Below, one piece after another: positions 1-5,160 of a stretch of 8,993 nucleotides of DNA. A program made the position numbers and the translations under genes. The notes under the pieces were generated by a model that made no database searches, had not been told where the DNA came from, and saw only the letters and a list, made by a program, of their open reading frames with translations. This DNA comes from Acidobacteriota bacterium (lineage in GTDB: Bacteria > Acidobacteriota > Terriglobia > UBA7540), in NCBI GenBank assembly GCA_003224635.1, contig QHZK01000044.1, positions 1-8,993 on the forward strand, written 5' to 3'. Position 1 is the first letter of the stretch, and the number at the start of each line of letters is the position of its first letter.

Positions 1-1
1 A

Positions 2-382
2 CTGGCTCCGAACTGGGTCGAGCCGCACATCAACCTCGGGACGCTCCTCTACGAGCAGGGCGAGCTCCTCCAGGCTGCGGAGAGTTACCGGCGAGCGCTG
101 GCGCTCGATCCGGCGAACGCGCTCGCGCACTTCGACCTCGGCAGCGTGCTCGACGAACTCAAGAATTTCGGGGACGCTTCCCACCACTTGCGTGAGGCTG
201 TGCGCTTGAAACCGGACTATGCGGACGCCCACTATAACCTCGCTCGCGTCTTGGAAGAGCTGGGCGCCTATCGCGAAGCGCGCTCACACTGGCGCCGCTA
301 CCTCGAGCTCGATCCGAACAGCTCCTGGGCCAAGTACGCCCGCGAGCGGCTGAAAGCCTCAGAGCTGAAGCCCTCCCCCTGA
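2..382 (+). CDS. TPR-repeat protein, C-terminal part
   Basis: This is the 3' end of a gene whose start lies before the window; the frame is open from base 2, leaving 126 residues. Three consecutive tetratricopeptide repeats are visible, at about residues 3-38, 39-72 and 73-106. Each has the expected small and aromatic positions (for example HINLGTLLYEQG, HFDLGSVLDELK, HYNLARVLEELGAYREA) and ends in a Leu-Asp-Pro or Leu-Lys-Pro turn. The tail W(R)RYLELDPNSSWAKYARERL resembles the end of bacterial TPR proteins that carry an N-terminal DNA-binding domain, but that part is not in the window, so this is only a possibility. TPR arrays act as protein-binding scaffolds; the partner cannot be read here. 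A GTG at 146 is internal, since the repeats begin well upstream of it. The next gene is convergent. Confidence 0.9.
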   Translation: MAPNWVEPHINLGTLLYEQGELLQAAESYRRALALDPANALAHFDLGSVLDELKNFGDASHHLREAVRLKPDYADAHYNLARVLEELGAYREARSHWRRYLELDPNSSWAKYARERLKASELKPSP

Positions 383-559
383 GCCTCGCAAAAGAAGCCT
401 CAGCGACTTGCGGCTAGACCCTGCTCCGAGACTAGCGGAGGTTGGTGAGATTTCTGGCGGATGCGCTGGCGAGCGCTGTAGCGCCGCGCTTTCCATCCCG
501 GCAGGCTGTTCGACAACCGGAATGGCCGTTCCACACTTTTCTCTGATTGCCCATCGAGG

Positions 560-868
560 CTAAAGCGCGACCACGCCCAGCACTTCGGCAACTTCATTGT
601 CTTGATGGTCGACCAGGCATTGGAACGAGACGGAAACGACTTGCGGTGCTTGCCCCAGATACTCGCCATAGGCTCGGAATCTGGCAAGCTGTTCGTGGAA
701 GCATTGAACGACGTCTATCTCCCTGCTTATCGTATGACCGGCGACTTCGGCAGGCTGGCGGGCCATCGCCGTCGCCGAGGCGGCCCCTGGTCCACGGCCC
801 CTTCCGCCAAAGGCTTGAGTCTCAGTGGAGCCTGGTTCGTGGGTCATTCGTGGCTCAAGGTTTGTCAT
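560..868 (-). CDS. Possible degenerate zf-HC2-type anti-sigma factor
   Basis: This 102-residue ORF starts at an ATG that overlaps the sigma-factor stop as ATGA (865-868), the usual translational coupling of an ECF sigma factor and its anti-sigma partner. Residues 57-71, FHEQLARFRAYGEYL, line up with the zinc-finger core of zf-HC2 anti-sigma proteins, which is roughly F-x-E-H-L-A-x-C-x-x-C-x-x-Y-L. The three metal ligands appear as Q60 (CAG), F64 (TTC) and Y67 (TAT); each is one base from His (CAC), Cys (TGC) or Cys (TGT). The first 45 residues are Gly/Ala-rich and unlike a normal anti-sigma N-terminus. There is no membrane helix. It may be a zinc-free variant, a decaying gene, or a chance ORF. 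The position and partial motif are visible; the family assignment is inference. Confidence 0.4.
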   Translation of the reverse strand: MTNLEPRMTHEPGSTETQAFGGRGRGPGAASATAMARQPAEVAGHTISREIDVVQCFHEQLARFRAYGEYLGQAPQVVSVSFQCLVDHQDNEVAEVLGVVAL

Positions 869-1482
869 GCGAACGTTTCCTTAGTTTGGTCCTTACCCTG
901 ATCCCTAACCAAGCCCCTCAATCTTTCGCGCAAACTAATTCGCGCGCGTCGCAGGCGCGTCTTCACGGTTGTCACTGAAAGGCCGAGCATCTCACATGTT
1001 TCCCGGGTGGAGAAATTCTCCACGTCGCGCAACACGAGCACAGCGCGGGCGCGAGCGTCCAGACCTTCGATGGCCTCGCGCAACGCCCCCCACAACTCCG
1101 AGCGGGCGTATCGCTGCTCGGGGTTGTAGCGCCAGTCCCGGCTCTCTCGCCGCGTCACGCTCCGGTCATCGGCTTCAATCAACTCGTCGAGAGAGACCTG
1201 CCTGCCTGGACGCCTCTTGCGGAGCTTCATCAGGGCCTCGTTCAGCGCGATGCGGACCAGCCAGGTATAGAAGCGCGATCCTCCCCGAAAACGCCCCAGG
1301 TTCGAATAAGCCTTGATCAAAGCCTCCTGCCGCACATCCTCGGCGTCCTCGTGGTTGTGCGTGATGTTCACTGCCAACCGGTAGACGTTCTGGTTGTAGG
1401 GACCGACAAGACTGGCGAAAGCGTCGGAGTTGCCCGCCCGGGCAGCGTCCACCAGTACGAGCTCGTCAGCTAAGTGAGTCAT
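865..1482 (-). CDS. ECF-type RNA polymerase sigma factor
   Basis: This 205-residue protein has the two-domain layout of an RpoE-like extracytoplasmic-function sigma factor, which directs RNA polymerase to a small set of promoters. Region 2 spans about residues 14-90, with the core-binding motif DAEDVRQEALIKAY (46-59) and the -10-reading helix WLVRIALNEALMKLRKRR (74-91). Region 4 spans about 130-188, with the helix-turn-helix FSTRETCEMLGLSVTTVKTR (157-176). No sigma region 3 is present, as expected. The ATG at 1482 is preferred because it is preceded by GAGGG at a workable distance and region 2 follows directly; an in-frame TTG at 1530 would add 16 residues of no family character. The gene ends in an ATGA overlap with a possible anti-sigma ORF. 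The subgroup and target genes cannot be told from the sequence. Confidence 0.93.
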   Translation of the reverse strand: MTHLADELVLVDAARAGNSDAFASLVGPYNQNVYRLAVNITHNHEDAEDVRQEALIKAYSNLGRFRGGSRFYTWLVRIALNEALMKLRKRRPGRQVSLDELIEADDRSVTRRESRDWRYNPEQRYARSELWGALREAIEGLDARARAVLVLRDVENFSTRETCEMLGLSVTTVKTRLRRARISLRERLRGLVRDQGKDQTKETFA

Positions 1483-1757
1483 TTTGAAAGGCCCTCGGAA
1501 GACTGCGCCGATGGCAGCCTCGCTTGCCAATCTTTTTCGATTTTATGGCAACCCACCGGCACGACGATAACCAAAAGGTTAGCAACTCTTTAAGTGATTG
1601 ACGGCGAGTATCTTCGGGGGAAGGCGGGCGAATCTAAGGAGACGGATCAGGCATACGAAGTGGTAGTATTTACCAGCATAACCCCGCGGGCAGTGAAAAA
1701 GTTTCGCCTGGTCTCGGCGCAACACTTCAGTGAATCGAACTTCAGACCTCGCGGAAG

Positions 1758-1777
1758 GGCACGACTCTAGCCGTGCC
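1758..1777. repeat. Short palindromic repeat, copy 1
   Basis: GGCACGACT-CT-AGCCGTGCC forms a 9-bp stem with a 2-nt centre and one imperfect pair. On the minus strand that pair is G-T, so the folded form is more stable when read from that strand. A second, shorter copy in the same orientation lies at 1958-1973. The size and form are like REP or small MITE-type intergenic elements; no mobilising gene is in the window. Confidence 0.5.
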
Positions 1778-1957
1778 GTGCCACGCTGACATCCTTGAGG
1801 AGGAGCGCAAGGCAGCCAAGAATCTCGCAAGTGCTTGATGACTCGACGGCGCAGATCCCTGCGGTCAGAATGACAGGCGGCAGCGTTTTTCAACGACGAA
1901 CTTAGCCACTGAGAGACCTCACGGGCTAAAGGAACAAAGCCAGTTCGTCTTTCTCGT

Positions 1958-1973
1958 CACGACTAAAGCCGTG
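1958..1973. repeat. Short palindromic repeat, copy 2
   Basis: CACGACT-AA-AGCCGTG is the same palindrome as at 1758-1777 with a different 2-nt centre and the outer GG/CC pairs reduced. Both copies keep the same imperfect pair, and both lie beside AAGGG/CCCTT-like bases. Two similar but non-identical copies 200 bases apart suggest a dispersed intergenic element rather than a one-off hairpin. Confidence 0.45.
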
Positions 1974-2021
1974 CCCCTTCCGCCTCCTGCGATGAAGACC
2001 CTTGCACGGCTGAATCGAGAT

Positions 2022-2056
2022 GGCACTTCGGTGCCAATTCTTGGTAGCACCGAAGT
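2022..2056. repeat. Overlapping inverted repeats with two alternative folds
   Basis: GGCAC-TTCG-GTGCC (2022-2035) is a perfect 5-bp stem closed by TTCG, a stable RNA tetraloop. The overlapping ACTTCGGTGC (2025-2034) is also exactly complementary to GCACCGAAGT (2047-2056), giving a 10-bp stem with a 12-nt loop. The two folds use the same bases and exclude each other. The element lies about 85 bases before the phosphoesterase start, so it could lie in its leader or be part of the intergenic repeats. Nothing in the sequence shows which. Confidence 0.45.
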
Positions 2057-2130
2057 TCTATTGTCAGCGGTGGGCAAAGCAGGAAATCTTTAGGTAGAGT
2101 GGAGTCGGCGGGCGGGTCAGGGTTTTGAGA

Positions 2131-2136
2131 AGGAGG
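2131..2136 (+). promoter_or_regulatory. Ribosome binding site with short spacing
   Basis: A perfect AGGAGG is separated from the phosphoesterase ATG by only CAT. This is tighter than the usual 5-9 nt, but no better ATG lies downstream before the signal-peptide core. Confidence 0.6.
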
Positions 2137-2139
2137 CAT

Positions 2140-3078
2140 ATGAGTCGTCGGATCATCCTGCTGCTTTCCGTCGGAGTCCTACTCTTCAGTTTGACCGGCA
2201 CTAAAACAAACACAAGCTTCGCCCAGACCGCAAGCGTGAAGCTTCCCGGCAAGATACAAAACGTGTTCCTGATCGTGATGGAGAATCACAACTGGTCATC
2301 GATCAAGGGCAGTTCCAACGCGCCATACATCAACGGGAGCTTGCTTCCTATCGCCGCCCATGCGGAGCGGTACAAGAATCCGCCGGGTGTCCATCCGAGC
2401 CTGCCGAATTACCTGTGGCTGGAGGCAGGGGGAAACTTCGGTATCGTGGACGACAACCCTCCAAGCGACCACCCCCTGACCTGGACCGACCACCTTGTTA
2501 CCCGCCTCAAGAGCAGGGGCATCACCTGGAAAGCCTACATGGAGGGCATCACCGGCACGGCGTGCCCGCTTACAGACAACGGTAATTACGCGGTCCGCCA
2601 CAATCCTTTCGTCTACTTTAACGACGTGACCAACGACCTTGATGGGAGCTCTGCCTATTGCATCGCACACATTCGGCCCTTGGCGGAGATCGCCACGGAC
2701 CTTGCGACGGGCACGGCGGCCCAATACAACTTCATCGTCCCAAACCTCTGTCACGACATGCACAACTCCTGCAACGGCGCGAACTCGACCAAGCTAGGCG
2801 ACGCCTGGCTGTCCGTGCATGTGCCCCTCGTTCTGGCCTCGACCGCCTACCAGAACGGCGCGCTCTTTATTACGTGGGATGAAGCAGGACAGGGCGACGG
2901 CCCGATCGGGATGATCGTGCTCTCACCCTTCGCCAAGCATGGCTACCGTAACTGGATCCGCTACAATCACGGCGCAACGTTGCGCACCTTGGAAATCATC
3001 TTCGGACTGGTACCACCGCTTCGCGGGGATATCTCCCACGACGCGGAGCTCAGCGATCTGTTCGCAACCTTCCCGTAA
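2140..3078 (+). CDS. Exported phosphoesterase / acid phosphatase-like protein
   Basis: This 312-residue protein belongs to the PF04185 phosphoesterase family, which hydrolyses phosphate esters outside the cytoplasm and includes acid phosphatases and phospholipase C-type enzymes. Residues 1-28 are a signal peptide (MSRR, a Leu/Val-rich core, cleavage near SFA-Q). Family landmarks follow in order: VMENHNW (47-52), HPSLPNY (85-91), RHNPF (153-157), FIVPNLCHDMHN (198-209), ITWDEA (244-249), LSPF (261-264) and YNHGATLRTLE (275-285). By analogy with related acid phosphatases, E48, N49, D247 and E248 would bind metal and S87 would be the nucleophile. The whole set is present, so an active enzyme is expected. 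AGGAGG at 2131-2136 lies only 3 nt before this ATG; an in-frame TTG at 2125 is less likely. The substrate is unknown. The gene converges on its downstream neighbour. Confidence 0.9.
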   Translation: MSRRIILLLSVGVLLFSLTGTKTNTSFAQTASVKLPGKIQNVFLIVMENHNWSSIKGSSNAPYINGSLLPIAAHAERYKNPPGVHPSLPNYLWLEAGGNFGIVDDNPPSDHPLTWTDHLVTRLKSRGITWKAYMEGITGTACPLTDNGNYAVRHNPFVYFNDVTNDLDGSSAYCIAHIRPLAEIATDLATGTAAQYNFIVPNLCHDMHNSCNGANSTKLGDAWLSVHVPLVLASTAYQNGALFITWDEAGQGDGPIGMIVLSPFAKHGYRNWIRYNHGATLRTLEIIFGLVPPLRGDISHDAELSDLFATFP

Positions 3079-3103
3079 AAGGTCAGCCGCCCGCCGCCTG
3101 GCG

Positions 3104-3145
3104 CGGGGAGAGAAGATCGGTTACCTCTTCCACCCTCTCTCCCCG
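3104..3145. terminator. Candidate stem-loop between convergent genes
   Basis: CGGGGAGAGA (3104-3113) is complementary to TCTCTCCCCG (3136-3145), a 10-bp stem with a 22-nt loop, 26 nt after the phosphoesterase stop. Neither strand shows a T-run right after the stem, so this is not a classical intrinsic terminator. Its place between two converging genes fits a transcript-end structure. Confidence 0.35.
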
Positions 3146-3176
3146 GCCGGCTTCTTGATTTACGACCCCATTTTCC

Positions 3177-3194
3177 CCGGAAGTAGGCTTCCGG
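3177..3194 (-). terminator. Candidate hairpin right after the Ig-like gene
   Basis: CCGGAAG-TAGG-CTTCCGG is a perfect 7-bp stem with a 4-nt loop. On the minus strand it begins 4 nt after the stop codon of the Ig-like protein gene. The bases that follow (GGAAAA) are not a T-run, so termination efficiency is uncertain. Confidence 0.4.
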
Positions 3195-3198
3195 CCCC

Positions 3199-4425
3199 TT
3201 AATGCACGGTCACCGTGACGCTTTGCGTCGTGCGACCGTATTGGTTGGTGGCGTAGAACGTGTAGGTGGTGGTTGCGGTCGGGAAGACGGTCACGCTGCC
3301 GCTCGCGCCGCGCACCGGCCCGACCGTAGGCGAGATGATGTTGTAGATGGCGCCGCTCTCATTCCAGCTCAGCGTCACGGGCGTCCCGGAAGTCACTGAC
3401 GTGGCGCTGGCGGTGAAGCTCGAGATGGTGGGCGAGGGGCCGGTCGGGACGTTCGCATCGGTGTAAATCGTGCCCATCTGGACGACTTCGAAGTTCGAGG
3501 CCGTGATGGTCTTGAGCATGTTCAGATCGGTGTTGTTCCACCGGTCGTCCGGCACGCCGCTGATAAAGACCGCGCTGCCGTTGTCGGCCAGGATCATGCC
3601 ATACCTCTTGAGCGCGGTCAGGATCACCTGATCGTCAGCCGGGAATCCAGAGATATCAAAGGCCGCCTTCAGGCGCAGGCGCGTGCCCATGGGAGGAGCG
3701 CTGGGGTTGGTCACGGTCGAGGCCCAATGCGAGGCCGGTGCGACAAAGGCCCGCTGCGTGGTCGGAACGGTGTAGCGGAGCGCGTGATTGATGGCGCCCG
3801 CCGCGACTTCGTCATACCGCGCCAACCCGACGAAGATGGGCAGGCCGGCGGCGTCCGCTGAGGTCCAGGTGTAGGGCCGCTGCTCGTTGATCGTCATGTC
3901 CCAGATGGCGGATGAGTCCGCGCTCCACGCGCCTTTCCTCGACTGAGAGGCGTGGTAGAGCTCGTACAGCCAGCAACCGCGCCGGTCGAGCGTCAGGACG
4001 TGCCGATCGCCGTTGCCGGGCTTGGGATAGCCTTCGATCAGCGCGTTCGAAGGGATGGGCATGGGCCCGGGGTCGCTTTCGTCGGCATACAGGCCCAGCG
4101 TCACGTTCACCATGGCCTGTGTGGCGGTATCCACAACCTGGTGGGGAATACCAATGGTTTGGCGCTGGAAGGTGCCAGCGCCGAAATCCGGATGCAAAGT
4201 GACCGTGGAGCCAATGAAGTTGATGATGTTGTCCGAGTTCGGGTCAACCGGCGCGGCCGAGATGTCCATGTTCCACAGGTTTGAGCTGGGAAATGGAACG
4301 AAGCCGTTCAGGCTGGCGCCCTGGCCCACGCTCATTCCATTGCAAGTGCCACTCTGCGCTAACAGAACACCGGAAGACGTGAAGAGAAGTTCAACCATCA
4401 AAAGCGGTAGCAGAATACGTCGCAT
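3199..4425 (-). CDS. Exported protein of unknown function with C-terminal Ig-like domain
   Basis: This 408-residue protein starts with a signal peptide (MRRILLPLLM to about LLAQ-SG, cleavage near residue 24). Residues about 40-325 form one globular part without a recognised catalytic motif. Notable stretches are FPSSNLWNMDIS (45-56), LGLYADESDPGPMPIP (110-125), CWLYELYHASQ (151-161), PPMGTRLRLKAAFDISG (244-260) and DDRWNN (293-298). Residues 331-408 look like a bacterial Ig-like module: ISSFTAS, the VTLSW strand, and the TATTTYTFYATNQYG repeat-like end common in surface and secreted proteins. The N-terminal part recalls conserved hypothetical exported proteins of Acidobacteriota, from memory and not searched. 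The ATG at 4425 has AAGGAGA five bases upstream. A surface-binding or adhesive role is possible, but no function can be assigned. Confidence 0.85.
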   Translation of the reverse strand: MRRILLPLLMVELLFTSSGVLLAQSGTCNGMSVGQGASLNGFVPFPSSNLWNMDISAAPVDPNSDNIINFIGSTVTLHPDFGAGTFQRQTIGIPHQVVDTATQAMVNVTLGLYADESDPGPMPIPSNALIEGYPKPGNGDRHVLTLDRRGCWLYELYHASQSRKGAWSADSSAIWDMTINEQRPYTWTSADAAGLPIFVGLARYDEVAAGAINHALRYTVPTTQRAFVAPASHWASTVTNPSAPPMGTRLRLKAAFDISGFPADDQVILTALKRYGMILADNGSAVFISGVPDDRWNNTDLNMLKTITASNFEVVQMGTIYTDANVPTGPSPTISSFTASATSVTSGTPVTLSWNESGAIYNIISPTVGPVRGASGSVTVFPTATTTYTFYATNQYGRTTQSVTVTVH

Positions 4426-4430
4426 AATTG

Positions 4431-4437
4431 TCTCCTT
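4431..4437 (-). promoter_or_regulatory. Ribosome binding site of the Ig-like protein gene
   Basis: AAGGAGA on the minus strand sits 5 nt before the ATG at 4425 and fixes that start. It is next to TCCGAAA/TTTCGGA (4436-4442 with 4476-4482), a possible leader stem that could affect access to this site. Confidence 0.7.
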
Positions 4438-4542
4438 TCGGATCGGGTCTGATTTGGGCGGACCCTCGACCGAAGTCCGAAACCGCGTTTGCGATTCGGG
4501 CCTCCAAACCTTGGGTCTGGCGCCGGCGTATGAATCAGTCGA

Positions 4543-4572
4543 GTTATAACTTCACCGCAAACCGATTGTCAA
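4543..4572 (-). promoter_or_regulatory. Sigma-70-type promoter for the Ig-like protein gene
   Basis: On the minus strand a perfect TTGACA (4572-4567) is followed after 18 nt by TATAAC (4548-4543), a five-of-six match to the -10 box; shifting by one gives TTATAA at 17 nt. Transcription would begin near 4536, leaving a leader of about 110 nt before the ATG at 4425. It lies back-to-back with the promoter of the Cys-rich gene. Confidence 0.6.
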
Positions 4573-4628
4573 GCCTTGGCCGGCTGGAGCGGCTGGAGCT
4601 GGACCCCGGACCGGCCTGCCCTCTGCCG

Positions 4629-4637
4629 TGTTACAAT
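4629..4637 (+). promoter_or_regulatory. Extended -10 promoter, probably leaderless
   Basis: TGTTACAAT matches the extended -10 pattern TGnTATAAT with one change. No -35 is visible 16-18 nt upstream, as often in extended -10 promoters. The GTG of the Cys-rich protein begins 6 nt after the hexamer, which is where the transcript should start, so the mRNA is probably leaderless or nearly so. Confidence 0.5.
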
Positions 4638-4643
4638 CGGAGA

Positions 4644-5099
4644 GTGACAAAGCGGACGCACGCATGGACCTTGGTCGTGGCGCTCTCCGCGCCGGGCCTT
4701 ATGAGTACAGTCCAATCGATTGCCCGAGTCGGTGCGGATCCCTGCCGCGCCCCGGTTGCGTGCTGTTCGCACGCATGTCCGGTGCACGCGAAGAAGGCCG
4801 CTATGCCCGCGTCGTGTCCCATGGGCCCCGCAGGCCCTACAGATTCGATGGGCACGAGGGGCCCGACGGGCCCAGCGCGTTCCGGCTCGACGCAACCTCA
4901 CGGCCCCGTCCTCTGCCCGTGCTCCGTTTCCCACTCGAGGTCCGCGATTGTGGCCACGCAGCCCGATTTCCGCTTCGACCTGCCGCGCTCGTTTTCACCA
5001 CCCGCGCCAGTTCGTTCGCCGCATCACGCGACGAGCGCTTCCGCCTTGCTCCTCACCGGTCACGTTGATCCTCCCGAGCAGCCGCCGAGAGTCCTCTAG
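4644..5099 (+). CDS. Small exported Cys/His/Met-rich protein, possible metal binder
   Basis: This 151-residue protein is not assigned to a named family. Residues 1-28 look like a signal peptide (MTKRTH, then TLVVALSAPGLMSTV). A cluster rich in possible metal ligands follows: C34, C40, C41, H43, C45, H48, M54, C58, M60, with the core ACCSHACPVH, then C91-P-C93 and H127-H128. The rest is Pro/Ser-rich and ends DPPEQPPRVL. The frame is open from 4428, but GTG at 4644 is chosen because it puts the signal peptide first and sits at the expected distance from an extended -10 motif. The pattern recalls small Cys/Met/His-rich exported proteins found near copper genes in Acidobacteriota; this is memory, not a search. 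It lies 61 nt before a TonB-dependent receptor on the same strand, so joint transcription and metal binding or delivery are reasonable guesses. Confidence 0.65.
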   Translation: MTKRTHAWTLVVALSAPGLMSTVQSIARVGADPCRAPVACCSHACPVHAKKAAMPASCPMGPAGPTDSMGTRGPTGPARSGSTQPHGPVLCPCSVSHSRSAIVATQPDFRFDLPRSFSPPAPVRSPHHATSASALLLTGHVDPPEQPPRVL

Positions 5100-5148
5100 T
5101 TCTTTGCTCCTTTCCGTTTCGCGCTTTTGACGCGACCGACAATCGTTC

Positions 5149-5154
5149 AGGAGG
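5149..5154 (+). promoter_or_regulatory. Ribosome binding site of the TonB receptor gene
   Basis: AGGAGG with a 6-nt spacer precedes the ATG at 5161. The 61-nt gap before the gene has a TTGACG at 5127-5132 but no -10 at a fitting distance, so read-through from the Cys-rich gene is more likely than a separate promoter. Confidence 0.75.
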
Positions 5155-5160
5155 ACTCTC

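Larger units (their letters stand above)
1483..2139. other. Gene-poor spacer with small palindromes
   Basis: About 650 bases separate the divergent sigma-factor and phosphoesterase genes. No frame here gives a convincing protein: the longest candidate, about 104 codons on the minus strand at 1579-1893, is rich in Arg, Cys and Ser and has no domain character. The right half holds several short palindromes, listed separately. A 5-bp stem with a TTTT loop (minus strand TAACC-TTTT-GGTTA, near 1567-1580) lies upstream of the sigma gene. A TTGTCA at 2061-2066 is a possible -35 for the phosphoesterase gene, but no good -10 follows at the right distance. No ECF-type autoregulatory promoter with sound spacing was found. 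Confidence 0.6.

Noticed and set aside
391..415. Minus-strand hairpin followed by TCTTTT as a terminator
   Set aside because: The stem is only 4 bp with a bulged extension, and it lies about 145 nt past the nearest minus-strand stop.
519..532. Near-perfect palindrome GGAATGGCCGTTCC as an operator
   Set aside because: It lies between convergent genes, far from any start, and a 14-bp near-palindrome is expected by chance in GC-rich DNA.
400..687. Minus-strand 95-codon frame as a gene, or as a frameshifted extension of the anti-sigma-like ORF
   Set aside because: No anti-sigma motif continues in this frame and its start has no ribosome site. The overlapping ORF at 560-868 fits the sigma coupling better.
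547..978. Plus-strand frames at 547-978 and 602-901 as genes
   Set aside because: They run opposite the sigma-factor end and the anti-sigma-like ORF. Both are Arg/Ser-rich, lack domain motifs, and begin without a ribosome site.
1579..1893. Minus-strand 104-codon ORF in the spacer
   Set aside because: Its composition (Arg, Cys, Ser, Leu) is that of translated spacer, it spans one of the palindromes, and it shows no domain.
4628..5068. Alternative plus frame over the Cys-rich gene
   Set aside because: It lacks a signal peptide and the ordered Cys/His/Met cluster, and is Arg/Pro-rich as expected for an out-of-frame reading.
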